This document shows positions 9,020-17,669 of a stretch of DNA of 64,000 nt, piece by piece. This stretch comes from Sva-07 sp963828415 (GTDB lineage Bacteria > Actinomycetota > Acidimicrobiia > Acidimicrobiales > Ilumatobacteraceae), in the NCBI GenBank assembly GCA_963828415.1, contig CAWHEI010000004.1, forward strand, positions 1 through 64,000, read 5' to 3'. The stretch's first letter is position 1, and each line of letters starts with the position of its first letter. The translations under genes and the position numbers were made by a program. The notes under the pieces are model-generated. The model was given only the letters and a program-made list of their open reading frames with translations, did no database searches and was not told the origin of the DNA.

Positions 9020-9772
9020 GTGACCAGTTGGAGCAAGGCCGTCGTCAGGTACCCGCCGACGTGGATCGCGGCCGTCCTGCTCGGCGCGACGGTCTGGCTG
9101 GTGTTGACCGTGCTCGACCCACCGCCCGTGTTCGTGATCATTCTGATCGTGCTTGCCGTGGTCGCTGCGATCGCGTGGCCGTTCACGATGTCGGCCACCG
9201 GCACGCTGGCCAAGCTGCAGTTCGAGATCCCCCGCGTCGAGGACGTCGACCCCGTCGAGATCGCCGCACTGCGGGCCGAACTCGACGTGCTGGCCGACAC
9301 GCAGCCGATCGAGCAACTCGACGCACTGCTGTCGAAGCGCCAGAGCCTGATCAACGTACTGCAGCGGCGCCTCGATGCGGGTGAACTCACCTACGCCCGG
9401 TACCTGTCGACCTCGCAGCAGGTGTTCGCCTCGGCGCTCGACAACCTCCACGAAGTCGCCGTTGCCTACGAGAGCATCAGCACGATCGACGAGACCTACA
9501 TCGATCGCCGTCTCGCCGAACTCGTCGACGACGACAGCGACGTCGATGCCGCCACCCGCGAGCGTGACACGCTCGAACGCCGCCGCGACCTCCGCTCAAC
9601 TCAACGGCGCCGGATCGCCCAACTCCTCGCCCAGAACGAGTCGGCGCTGACTGCGCTCGACCGCACGGCGACAGCACTCGCCGACGTGCCGATCGGCAAG
9701 CAACCCGAAGACGCCGACGCGGCGATGGCAGCACTCGAAGAGCTCGCCGACCGTGCCACCAAGTACGCATGA
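9020..9772 (+). CDS. Two-helix membrane protein with coiled coil, TelA-cassette first gene
   Basis: The 250-residue protein has two close hydrophobic segments (about residues 12 to 30 and 36 to 55). A long, charged helical cytoplasmic region rich in Glu, Arg and Leu follows and looks like a coiled coil. It is not confidently assignable. TelA homologues often sit beside XpaC-type membrane proteins, and this gene holds that position, but no XpaC motif is clear. The GTG at 9020 is chosen because the first membrane segment follows it directly. Only 37 nt separate it from telA. Confidence 0.65.
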   Translation: MTSWSKAVVRYPPTWIAAVLLGATVWLVLTVLDPPPVFVIILIVLAVVAAIAWPFTMSATGTLAKLQFEIPRVEDVDPVEIAALRAELDVLADTQPIEQLDALLSKRQSLINVLQRRLDAGELTYARYLSTSQQVFASALDNLHEVAVAYESISTIDETYIDRRLAELVDDDSDVDAATRERDTLERRRDLRSTQRRRIAQLLAQNESALTALDRTATALADVPIGKQPEDADAAMAALEELADRATKYA

Positions 9773-9809
9773 CCGACCCGAGCACGAACGAACCGAAAGG
9801 CTCACCGAC

Positions 9810-11045
9810 ATGACCGAAGCGACACCCACTGCAACCGCTCCGACGCCAGTGCTGAACCTCGTGCTCGACGTTCCCGAGACCAGGGCGGAACTCGCAGTGG
9901 TCGAGCCGGAACCGACCGACGAGTTGCGTGCCCAGGCCGAGGCTCAGGTTGCTCAGCTGCTGGCGATCGACCCGGCCAACGACGACGCCCGAGCTGCGGC
10001 TCGCGACGCGGTCGACTCGATGGGCCGTGACCTCCAGACGCGCTCGGCCACGCGCAGCCGGATGCTGCAGGCACCGCTGAAGGAGATCTCGCACGGCACC
10101 GAGGACGGCGGCGAAGTCGCCAAGTCGCTGTCGGACCTGCGAATCGAAGTCGAGAAGCTCGACCCGTCGAGCCTCGACACCGACGCCGGCTGGTTCACCC
10201 GTGTGGTCGGCAAGATCCCCGGCGTCGGCACGCCGCTGAAGCGCTACTTCATGCGCTACGAGAGCTCGCAGACCCAGATCGACTCGATCGTGAAGTCGCT
10301 CGAGAAGGGCCGCGATCAGCTCAAGCGCGACAACGTCACGCTCGGCGACGACCAGAAGCAGATGCGTGAACTCACGCACCTGTTGGCCGATCAGATCGCC
10401 CTGGCGCAGTCGCTCGACGCGGTCGTGGTCGACAAGCTCGCCACCGAGATCGGCCCCGACGACCCGCGTCGTCAGTTCGTCGAGGAGGACATCCTGTTCG
10501 CACTGCGCCAGCGCACACTCGACCTGCAGCAGCAGCTCGCCGTCAACCAGCAGGGCGTGCTCGCGATCGAGATCATCATCCGCAACAACCGTGAACTGAT
10601 CCGCGGGGTCGATCGTGCGATCGACGTCACCGTCAGCGCGCTGCAGGTGGCGGTCACCGTGGCACTTGCGCTTGCTCACCAGAAGATCGTCCTCGACAAG
10701 ATCGAGGCGATCAACGCGACCACCTCAGCGATGATCGCCGGCACGGCCGAACGGTTGAAGACGCAGGGCACGGCGATCCATCAGCAGGCCTCGAGCACGA
10801 TGCTCGACATGGAGGCGCTGCGGTCGGCGTTTGCCGACATCGAGATCGCACTGGACGAGATCTCGCGGTACCGACGCGAAGCATTGCCGACGATGGCGGG
10901 CACCATCCTGGAACTCGATCAACTCACCGCCGAGAGCGAGACCGCGATCGAGAACATGGAGCGGGGCCGCACGGCGTCGACCCGTCTCCAGGAGTCCGAC
11001 GCCCCGATCGACATCGGTGAGATCACGGCGAAGGAGAGCGAATGA
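9810..11045 (+). CDS. TelA family (toxic anion resistance) protein
   Basis: The 411-residue, mostly helical protein fits the TelA family (PF05816). Recognisable features are the central TRVVGKIPGVGTPLKRYFMR and LAVNQQGVLAIEIIIRNNRE, with extended coiled coils on either side. TelA proteins were named for tellurite resistance but are best viewed as components of membrane-stress (Ter-associated) systems; the biochemical activity is unknown. A GAAAGG ribosome-binding site precedes the ATG at 9810. The stop overlaps the next start as ATGA, so TelA and the vWA lipoprotein are made together. Confidence 0.88.
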   Translation: MTEATPTATAPTPVLNLVLDVPETRAELAVVEPEPTDELRAQAEAQVAQLLAIDPANDDARAAARDAVDSMGRDLQTRSATRSRMLQAPLKEISHGTEDGGEVAKSLSDLRIEVEKLDPSSLDTDAGWFTRVVGKIPGVGTPLKRYFMRYESSQTQIDSIVKSLEKGRDQLKRDNVTLGDDQKQMRELTHLLADQIALAQSLDAVVVDKLATEIGPDDPRRQFVEEDILFALRQRTLDLQQQLAVNQQGVLAIEIIIRNNRELIRGVDRAIDVTVSALQVAVTVALALAHQKIVLDKIEAINATTSAMIAGTAERLKTQGTAIHQQASSTMLDMEALRSAFADIEIALDEISRYRREALPTMAGTILELDQLTAESETAIENMERGRTASTRLQESDAPIDIGEITAKESE

Positions 11046-12748
11046 CGGTGGTCCGCCCCGTCACGATTCGCCTCGCGCTCGCCGCCGGCGCTCTTGCCCT
11101 CGTGGCAGCGGCGTGTGGTGTCGGCGAAGAGACCAGCGAGCCGCTCGATCAGGCGACCGCAGCCGAGCAACTCGCCGAACTGGCCGACGAGATCGGCTGG
11201 ATCGACAACCCGATCGGGCGGACCGCGTCGATCCCGCCGCCGACCGGCGCCAACCTCGCCGACACACTGCCCCCCATCACCGAGTTCCCGATTCGCGTCG
11301 AGGCGCCCACGGGCGCCGACACCGTCGTCGAGGTCTGGTCGTCGACGGAGAAGTCCGGAGAGCTCGGCACCACCGACGGGTGGATGACCGAGGTCGCCGA
11401 GAAGTTCAACGACGCCGGGATCACGTTGGCGGACGGCAGCGTGGCCGGTGTCGACCTGCGCAGCATCGCGTCGGGCACGGGCTACCAGTTCATCGCCCGG
11501 GGCCAGGAACTGCCAGACGGTTTCACACCGTCGAGCCAGCTGTGGATCGAGATGGCCGGCGAGTTCCAGACGATGACCGAGATCACGCCGAACACGGTCG
11601 ACAACGTTGCCGGCATCGTGATGAAGGACGAGACCGCGGAGGAACTGCGCGCCACCTACGGCGACCTCAGCGCGGCCAACCTCGTCGACGCCGTGATCGC
11701 CGGTGATCTCGTCATGGGCTACACCGATCCCTTCGCCTCGAGCACCGGACTCAACTTCCTGCTCACCGTGCTCGACACGATCGCCGAGGGCGACCCGGCC
11801 CGCCTCACGTCGCCCGACGTCGCCAGCGTGTTCGAACAGTTCCAGCGCCAGGTTCCCTTCGTTGCCCTCACGACGCTGCAGATGCGCGACTCGGTCGAGA
11901 ACGACACCGGCACGCTCGACACGTTCGTGATGGAGTGGCAGACCTTCACCAACACCGAGTCGCTGCAGTCCGGTTTCGAGTTCATCCCGTTCGGCGTGCC
12001 CCACGACAACCCGCTCGCCGCCGTCGGCGACCTGTCCGCATCGCGCCAGGAGGCGTTGCAGTTGTTCACCGACTTCGCTGCTCGGCCCGAGTTCCAGGAA
12101 CTGGCCGTCGAATACGGCTTCGACCCCCCGCCATACACCCCGACCGTCGAGGTGCCGTCGGGTTCGACGTTGATCGACGTGCAGAACGTCTGGAAGGACA
12201 AGAAGGACGGCGGCCGCCCGGTCGCCACGGTGTTCGTCGTCGACGTCAGCGGGTCGATGGAGGGCACCCGCATCCAGTCAGTGCAGACCGCGATGCAATC
12301 AGCGCGCGAGTTCATCAAGCCGACCACCGAGGTCGGTGTCGTCGAGTTCTACGACACCGCGGTGAAGCGTCTCGACATCGGCGAGTTCGACCTCAACCAA
12401 CAGGCGCGTTATGCCGCCATCGCCGAGGACCTCGCGCCGGGCGGCGGAACAGCGATGTACGACGGCATCGTGCTCGGGCTGCAGATGCTCGAGGAGCAGC
12501 GAACGGCAAACCCCGACATCAAGCCGATCCTCGTGGTGCTCACCGACGGCGAGACGACGGATGGCCTTCAGTTCGAGGATGTCGACGACGTGATCGAGGG
12601 TCTGCGGATCCCGATCTACACCGTTGGCTTCGAAGCCGACCTCGACGAACTCGCACGTGTGTCGTCGCTCGTGGAAGCTGCGAGCATCGACGCCAGTGAA
12701 GAAGACGTCGAGTTCAAGATCGCCGCACTGTTCAACGCCGGTGGCTGA
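11042..12748 (+). CDS. Lipoprotein with solute-binding-like and von Willebrand A domains
   Basis: The 568-residue protein begins with a lipoprotein signal peptide ending LVAAACG. A region resembling bacterial extracellular solute-binding proteins (about residues 60 to 380) follows. The C-terminal vWA domain has an intact MIDAS motif, VDVSGSMEGTRI, near residue 400, a GGGTAMYDGI loop and the final LTDGE. It would be anchored outside the membrane and bind a metal-dependent protein ligand. It overlaps telA by four bases, which suggests a complex spanning the membrane: TelA inside, this protein outside. Confidence 0.85.
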   Translation: MTVVRPVTIRLALAAGALALVAAACGVGEETSEPLDQATAAEQLAELADEIGWIDNPIGRTASIPPPTGANLADTLPPITEFPIRVEAPTGADTVVEVWSSTEKSGELGTTDGWMTEVAEKFNDAGITLADGSVAGVDLRSIASGTGYQFIARGQELPDGFTPSSQLWIEMAGEFQTMTEITPNTVDNVAGIVMKDETAEELRATYGDLSAANLVDAVIAGDLVMGYTDPFASSTGLNFLLTVLDTIAEGDPARLTSPDVASVFEQFQRQVPFVALTTLQMRDSVENDTGTLDTFVMEWQTFTNTESLQSGFEFIPFGVPHDNPLAAVGDLSASRQEALQLFTDFAARPEFQELAVEYGFDPPPYTPTVEVPSGSTLIDVQNVWKDKKDGGRPVATVFVVDVSGSMEGTRIQSVQTAMQSAREFIKPTTEVGVVEFYDTAVKRLDIGEFDLNQQARYAAIAEDLAPGGGTAMYDGIVLGLQMLEEQRTANPDIKPILVVLTDGETTDGLQFEDVDDVIEGLRIPIYTVGFEADLDELARVSSLVEAASIDASEEDVEFKIAALFNAGG

Positions 12749-12781
12749 CGAGTCAGTGAACCGCTCCAAGGTGTCCGCCCG

Positions 12782-13192
12782 GTGAAGCCGCTCGCGATCT
12801 GGATCGCAGTGGTCGCCGTGGTGTTCGGCGGCTACGTGCTGGTCACGTCGCTGGTGCGCGGGACCGAGCAGGTCTTCGTCGTGGTCGACACCTCGTTCTT
12901 CATGGAGGCCAAGGAGCCCGAAGTGCGCCGCGAACTCGACCGGATCGACGACGCCGATCGGAGCGAGTTCGCGCTCGCAACTGTGCGCGATCGAAGCGGT
13001 GCGGTGCTCGTGCACGACTGGCAGGACGAGCTGACCCTCGGTGCGTGGCAGGCATTCGGGCCATGCTCGCTCGTCGGCATCGACCAGTTCCCCGAAGCGG
13101 TCGACGCCGACGAACGAATTCTGATCACCACGTCCGCATCCTGCGACACCAGCACGCTGACCGACTGGACGGTCGTCACCCTCGATCCGTGA
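12782..13192 (+). CDS. Small membrane-anchored protein, last gene of the TelA cassette
   Basis: The 136-residue product has one N-terminal membrane segment (IWIAVVAVVFGGYVLVTSLV). An extracytoplasmic domain with two or three cysteines follows (GPCSLVGI, TTSASCDTS). I do not recognise a family. VFVVVDTSFFMEAKEPEV recalls the beta strand and metal loop of a vWA-type or PIN-type fold, but no second motif supports this. The GTG start lies 33 nt after the vWA gene on the same strand, so it probably belongs to the same operon. Confidence 0.6.
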   Translation: MKPLAIWIAVVAVVFGGYVLVTSLVRGTEQVFVVVDTSFFMEAKEPEVRRELDRIDDADRSEFALATVRDRSGAVLVHDWQDELTLGAWQAFGPCSLVGIDQFPEAVDADERILITTSASCDTSTLTDWTVVTLDP

Positions 13193-13217
13193 GACACGCT
13201 CCTCGGTCCCCGCCGGT

Positions 13218-14138
13218 TCAGTCGAGGCCCGCCTGCGGGAACGTGGATGTCCATTCGTCAGCCGATACAGGCTCGAGTCGTCGGGCAGCGTCGAGGACGT
13301 CGTCTCGCGATGCGCTGCTGCGAACGCTGATCGTGCGACCCGATTCCGGTGCCCAGGTGACGATCGTTTCGATGACCTCCTCGCCTTCGCCGGTGATGGC
13401 CCATCCCGCACTGCCATTCACGTCGACCGACTCGACGCGCTCGGCAAAGGTGGCGACATCGAACAACGGCGACCCCGCCGACGTCTCGACCGTGAACATC
13501 GATCCGTCCGGCGACGTCATCTCGAACGACGTCATCGGGACCAGGGGTGTCTCGAGCGGGGCGAAGTAGGTGACCTGCACCAGGTCGAACGTGTCACGTC
13601 CCAGTACGTCGTAGGCGTGCAGGAGATCAGAGGGTGAACTGGCAACAGTCCATCCGCCCCCGACGCCTTCCCACGCGCCCTCGTAGGTGTAGTCCTCGAG
13701 GGCGAACGTCATCGAGTCGTCGACACGACGGTAAGCGTCACCCCACGGCGTCTCTGCCGGCTCCCAGTCCGCCCCTGGCAGCGGTGACTCCGGGTAGCGA
13801 GCGAGCGAGCGGAGACCATCGAAACCGTCGCGGTCGGCGACCCCGTAGAGAGTTCCTCCCGCGATGAAACGTTCGTCGGTCGCCGCTACGTCGGAGTCAG
13901 GGACCGGTTCGAAGACGGCACCGTTGCTGACGCTCCAGTCGCCGACCGAGACCGGCAAGACGAACAGCGCCTCGTCGGTTCCGGATTCGTCTCGGATGAC
14001 CCACGCAACGACTGCCACCACCGCGACGACCACGACGGCAAGCCCACCCGCCACGAGAGCGGCGCGCCCGACGGGCCTCGGACCTCGATGCCCCTCGGGC
14101 ATCACCTGGGCCGTCGAAGGAACCAGCTCGTACGTCAC
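13218..14138 (-). CDS. Membrane-anchored hypothetical protein
   Basis: The 306-residue protein has a short cytoplasmic N terminus, one strongly hydrophobic segment (AALVAGGLAVVVVAVVAVVAW, given here in part, about residues 26 to 48) and a large acidic outer domain. No family motif is recognisable. It converges with the TelA cassette and has its own promoter region. The GTG start at 14138 is created within a 14-bp tandem repeat that also supplies a five-codon upstream reading frame. Confidence 0.6.
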   Translation of the reverse strand: MTYELVPSTAQVMPEGHRGPRPVGRAALVAGGLAVVVVAVVAVVAWVIRDESGTDEALFVLPVSVGDWSVSNGAVFEPVPDSDVAATDERFIAGGTLYGVADRDGFDGLRSLARYPESPLPGADWEPAETPWGDAYRRVDDSMTFALEDYTYEGAWEGVGGGWTVASSPSDLLHAYDVLGRDTFDLVQVTYFAPLETPLVPMTSFEMTSPDGSMFTVETSAGSPLFDVATFAERVESVDVNGSAGWAITGEGEEVIETIVTWAPESGRTISVRSSASRDDVLDAARRLEPVSADEWTSTFPQAGLD

Positions 14139-14163
14139 TGCATCAGCCTCACTGCATCAGCCT
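14136..14163 (-). promoter_or_regulatory. Tandem 14-bp repeat carrying a duplicated translation start
   Basis: The 14-bp unit (minus strand AGGCTGATGCAGTG) occurs twice in tandem. Each copy has an AGG and a GTG. The upstream GTG opens a reading frame of five codons (GTG AGG CTG ATG CAG) whose TGA overlaps the GTG of the membrane-protein gene as GTGA. It could couple or tune translation, or simply be a recent slippage duplication. Confidence 0.55.
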
Positions 14164-14267
14164 CGGGGATGATCACGCGGGTTGTCAATGAGCGACGCCT
14201 GGAAGTCCGCGGCGCTCGATGTGGCACCTGGGGTCCGACCCGAGATGTACCACCTACGATCGGGCGG

Positions 14268-14705
14268 GTGAGCTTGCCTGTCCCGATCGTCCAACTCGAC
14301 CCCGAACTGCCGCTGCCCGAGTACGCCCACGAGGGCGACGCCGGCCTCGACCTCTACGCCCGCGAGGACGCGACCCTGGCCGCCGGTGGCGGGCGGGCGC
14401 TGGTGCCCACCGGCATCGCCATCGCCATCCCGATGGGCCACGGCGGCTTCGTGCTGCCGCGCAGTGGGATGGCGGTCAAGCACGGGATCAGCGTCGTCAA
14501 CGGGCCCGGGCTGATCGACGCCGCCTATCGGGGTGAGATCAAGGTGGTGCTGATCAACACCGACCCCGACGCCGACTACGAGGTCCATCGTGGTGACCGC
14601 ATCGCGCAGCTCGTGATCCAGCGCGTCGAGTCGGTGGCCTGGCAGGTCGTCGACTCGCTCGACGGGGTCGACCGGGGCGGCGGCTTCGGTCACTCCGGTC
14701 GCTGA
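14268..14705 (+). CDS. dut: dUTP diphosphatase
   Basis: The 145-residue trimeric dUTPase hydrolyses dUTP to dUMP and pyrophosphate, keeping uracil out of DNA. All five family motifs are visible: AGLDLYA, LPRSGMAVKHG (motif 2), GPGLIDAAYRGEIKV (motif 3), GDRIAQLVIQ (motif 4) and RGGGFGHSG (motif 5, the P-loop-like tail). The GTG at 14268 is the first start in frame with the homology (SLPVPIVQLD). The gene is monocistronic and ends just before a repeat-family hairpin. Confidence 0.95.
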   Translation: MSLPVPIVQLDPELPLPEYAHEGDAGLDLYAREDATLAAGGGRALVPTGIAIAIPMGHGGFVLPRSGMAVKHGISVVNGPGLIDAAYRGEIKVVLINTDPDADYEVHRGDRIAQLVIQRVESVAWQVVDSLDGVDRGGGFGHSGR

Positions 14706-14720
14706 ACCCACCAACAAACA

Positions 14721-14772
14721 CGTTTGCGTTGCATTCTGGGTGCGGCGGGTCACCCGAAGTGCAACGCAAACG
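14721..14772. repeat. Palindromic element, family A copy 1
   Basis: A 22-nt left arm beginning CGTTTGCGTTGCA pairs with the right arm ending TGCAACGCAAACG at 19 of 22 positions around an 8-nt loop. It separates the convergent dut and NUDIX genes. The same arms recur at 28497 and 40646. A bidirectional terminator or REP-like element is likely. Confidence 0.8.
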
Positions 14773-14786
14773 GGGGTTTGGAGCGG

Positions 14787-15509
14787 TCAGCCCCAGGCGA
14801 ACACGGGCTGTTCGAACTCGTGAACGCGTTCGTTGGCGCGACCATCGAGCGCCACCCAGCGGAACTGCACGAGCAGCGCTCCGGTCGGGGCGTGGATCAG
14901 ATCGCCGCCGAGCGGGACCTGCACGACCGGGCGGTCACTCTCGGGGATCGAGACGAACCGCGGTGAATCCGGCCGAGTGAGCTGATGCAGGCCGATCCGA
15001 TACGCCGCAAGCACCTCGCCGGGATGCGGCACGATCTCGACGCTCGGGCCTCCCCACACCACGACGGGCGTGATCACGTAGCCGGACCGAGTGGCGTAGT
15101 CGTCGAGCAGACCGAGCACCGAGTCGTCGGCGAGTCGCACACCGATCTCCTCGTCGGTTTCACGCAGTGCTGCGTCGACGACGGTTTCTCCCGCGTCCAG
15201 CCGACCGCCGGGCAGCGCCCACTGCGACGCGTGACGGTTGAGTCCGGCGCTACGGCGACACAACACGAACGACGCGCCTCCCGCCACATCCGCCATGCGA
15301 CCGTCGAGGTCGGAGACGTCGGACGGAATCACCGCCATGTCGTCGGCCGACGCACCGAAGGGGTCGACGTCGTCGGAGCCCGCGACGGAGTCGACGAGCA
15401 GAATGGCAACCGCTGCGTGACGGCGTCCGTCGAGCGGGAGTTCGAGGCGGTCGTGCCGTGCGAGGTTGGCGGCGATCGACTCGCGCAGGTCGGCGTCGAA
15501 GGTGATCAC
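14787..15509 (-). CDS. NUDIX hydrolase (CoA-diphosphatase-like)
   Basis: The 240-residue protein has a complete NUDIX box: a Gly-Arg start in PGGRLDAGET, then AALRETDEEIGV, which supply the metal-binding Glu residues. It hydrolyses a nucleoside diphosphate linked to another group. The flanking sequence (SQWALPGGRLD, RRSAGLNRHASQW) is most like the CoA/ADP-ribose branch, but the substrate cannot be fixed. Its GTG start overlaps the stop of the YibE/F gene as GTGA. Confidence 0.85.
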   Translation of the reverse strand: MITFDADLRESIAANLARHDRLELPLDGRRHAAVAILLVDSVAGSDDVDPFGASADDMAVIPSDVSDLDGRMADVAGGASFVLCRRSAGLNRHASQWALPGGRLDAGETVVDAALRETDEEIGVRLADDSVLGLLDDYATRSGYVITPVVVWGGPSVEIVPHPGEVLAAYRIGLHQLTRPDSPRFVSIPESDRPVVQVPLGGDLIHAPTGALLVQFRWVALDGRANERVHEFEQPVFAWG

Positions 15510-16747
15510 GATGCCGTCGACTCGTCCAACTCGACGTCGGGTTCGGTGTGGTTCTGGCTCATCGAGGCCAACACCTTCGCAGCCAATGCGGTGCTGATCG
15601 GCACCGAGGCGACCAGACCGATGGAACCCACGAGTGCCCGCACGATCTCGACCGCAACGATCTCGCGTGTTGCGAGGGAGCCGAGACCCTGTTGTGCTTC
15701 ACTGAACAACAGCAGCAACGGCAACGACGCACCTGCGTACGCGAGGAAGAGCGTGTTGACCGTCGACGAGATGTGATCGCGACCGATCCGCAACGCCCGT
15801 CCGTACAGCTCGCCGAAGCCCACGTCCGGCGACGTCCGCTTCAGCTCCCACACCGCTGACACCTGCGTCACCGTCACGTCGTCGAGAACGCCGAGCGAAC
15901 CGATCACCACACCAGCCAGCAGGAGGCCACGCGGGTCGATCTGCGAGCCGAGCGCGTCGAGGAATCCGACGCTCTCGTCGCCGAAACCGGTGAACTTCGA
16001 CGCGGCCAGGAACACCCAGGCCAGCAACGCCGTCAACGCCAGGCTGGCGAACGTCGACAGCAGCGCGGCGGCAGTGGCCAGTCCGCGACCGTGCGCGAGG
16101 AACAGCGCCACGAACGCGATCGCGCCGGCCGTGACGATGGCGACCGCCACCGAATTGGATCCCTCGAGCAGTGCCGGCAGCGCGAACACGACGATGATCA
16201 CCAGGCTCATCGCCAGGCCGGCCAGCGCTCCAACCCCACGCCAGCGACCGAGGACCACGATCGCCGCGACGAAGAGGATCACGAGCAGGAGCATCGGGGT
16301 GCCGCGCTGGAAGTCGTAGAAGACCGCTTGCTCCACGCCATTGCCGAGATCGATGAGATCGACGAGAATCCCGTCGCCAGCGTCGATCGTCGAGTCCAGG
16401 GGTTGCTCGAGGACGACTCGATCGCCCTCGCTCTCGCCCTCGCTCACGACGACCTCGACTCGTTTGCAGGCCAGCAGCGGATCGAACGAGCAGGGCACCT
16501 CCTCGACCGATTCGACGCTCGCCTTGACCGGGTCGCCGTCGAGACCCAGCGGATCATTGGCGCCGTCGTCGCCGCCGCCCGGCCAGAGTACGACCAGCCC
16601 GACGAGCACCAGCAGCGCACAGACACCGACCGCGATCCACATCGCTCGGCGGACCTCCGGCCGCACGTGCTGATCGAGGTCGTGCCCGTCGTCGAAGCCA
16701 TGCGAATGTCCAGCACCCATCGAGCCAGTCTGATCGAACGCGGCCAC
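15506..16747 (-). CDS. YibE/F-family multi-spanning membrane protein
   Basis: The roughly 413-residue protein has an N-terminal membrane segment, an extracytoplasmic domain of about 100 residues, and seven or so further membrane helices. Near the C terminus it reads VGSIGLVASVPISTALAAK. This arrangement is typical of YibE/F proteins, whose function is unknown. The His-rich N terminus (GAGHSHGFDDGHD) could bind metal, in keeping with the zinc genes next door. The GTG at 16747 and an ATG at 16720 are both possible starts. It lies 15 nt after znuC on the same strand and may be co-transcribed with it. Confidence 0.8.
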   Translation of the reverse strand: MAAFDQTGSMGAGHSHGFDDGHDLDQHVRPEVRRAMWIAVGVCALLVLVGLVVLWPGGGDDGANDPLGLDGDPVKASVESVEEVPCSFDPLLACKRVEVVVSEGESEGDRVVLEQPLDSTIDAGDGILVDLIDLGNGVEQAVFYDFQRGTPMLLLVILFVAAIVVLGRWRGVGALAGLAMSLVIIVVFALPALLEGSNSVAVAIVTAGAIAFVALFLAHGRGLATAAALLSTFASLALTALLAWVFLAASKFTGFGDESVGFLDALGSQIDPRGLLLAGVVIGSLGVLDDVTVTQVSAVWELKRTSPDVGFGELYGRALRIGRDHISSTVNTLFLAYAGASLPLLLLFSEAQQGLGSLATREIVAVEIVRALVGSIGLVASVPISTALAAKVLASMSQNHTEPDVELDESTAS

Positions 16748-16762
16748 CAGCGCGGTGGACGG

Positions 16763-17605
16763 TCAGTCGTGGCGGTGTTCGGCGGCGTGTTCGGGCTGGT
16801 GGAGGTGTCGGTGTCCGACGTCGTCGTGGTTGTGGTCGTCGCCGAGGTCATGACTGTGCCCATGTCCGTGGTCGTCGACGAGCAGTGCTTCGCCACCGAT
16901 GCGCAGCAGACGGCCGCCGAATGCGGTGGCAAGGTGCTCCGGACGCAGCACGGCGTCAGGGGCGCCGTCGGCGATCACGCAGCCGGCGAGCAGCATGACC
17001 CGCTCGGCCCGCTTCGCTTCCTCGAGGTGATGCGTCGAGAACACCACCGTCGCGCCGCCCGCGACTTCGGTGTCGATGATCGACAGGATCGTCTCCTGGC
17101 TCGGCAGGTCGAGGCCCGTGATCGGTTCGTCGAGCAGCAACAGCTTCGGCGAACCGATGAGCGCTTGGGCCACGAGCACGCGCTGACGCTGGCCACCGGA
17201 CAACTCACTGAACGACCGCCTGAGGAGGTCGGCGACGTGGAGGCGTTCGGCGACGGCCTGGATCTCGGCGCGATCGGTGCGGGTGACGCGACCGAGCAAT
17301 CCACGTGTTCGGTAGCAGCCCATGCGGATCACTTCATCGACCGGAACCGGCATCCAATCGTGGTGTTCGTGTTGCTGGGCGATGAAGGCGGCCTCGACAC
17401 CGGGCGCTCGCACGACCGTTCCGGTCGATGGGGAGAGCAGACCCGCCAACAGGCGCAAGACGGTGCTCTTGCCGCTGCCGTTTGCCCCGACGAGCGCCGT
17501 GGACGATCCCGACTCGAACACCGTCGTGGTCCGGTCGAGCGCGACGACGTCGGCATATCGAACCGAGGCGTCGGTGAACTCGGCGGTCACGGAGGTCGAC
17601 CTCAC
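16763..17605 (-). CDS. znuC: Zinc ABC transporter ATP-binding protein
   Basis: The 280-residue ATPase has Walker A GANGSGKST, the signature LSGGQRQRV, Walker B LLLLDEPITG and the switch His in STHHLEEAK. It energises metal uptake through ZnuB. The last 35 residues are unusually His- and Asp-rich (GHGHSHDLGDDHNHDD and on), probably a metal-sensing or storage tail. The GTG at 17605 is chosen; a second GTG at 17590 is possible. It is divergent from znuA across a Fur/Zur-type palindrome that may repress both directions. Confidence 0.9.
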   Translation of the reverse strand: MRSTSVTAEFTDASVRYADVVALDRTTTVFESGSSTALVGANGSGKSTVLRLLAGLLSPSTGTVVRAPGVEAAFIAQQHEHHDWMPVPVDEVIRMGCYRTRGLLGRVTRTDRAEIQAVAERLHVADLLRRSFSELSGGQRQRVLVAQALIGSPKLLLLDEPITGLDLPSQETILSIIDTEVAGGATVVFSTHHLEEAKRAERVMLLAGCVIADGAPDAVLRPEHLATAFGGRLLRIGGEALLVDDHGHGHSHDLGDDHNHDDVGHRHLHQPEHAAEHRHD

Positions 17606-17634
17606 GCCGCCACGGTAGCGCCTGATCTTCGAAT

Positions 17635-17669
17635 TTGGAATGAGAGTCATTCTCAGTATCATGTCGACC
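17635..17669 (+). promoter_or_regulatory. znuA promoter with Zur/Fur box in the spacer
   Basis: A near-perfect palindrome, TGAGAGTCATTCTCA, occupies 17641 to 17655. It lies between a possible -35 (TTGGAA, 17635 to 17640) and a possible -10 (TATCAT, 17657 to 17662) spaced by 16 nt. The -10 predicts transcription from about 17669 or 17670, which is the znuA ATG, so the message may be leaderless. Repressor binding would block polymerase directly. A Fur-family regulator gene lies 2 kb downstream. Confidence 0.75.
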
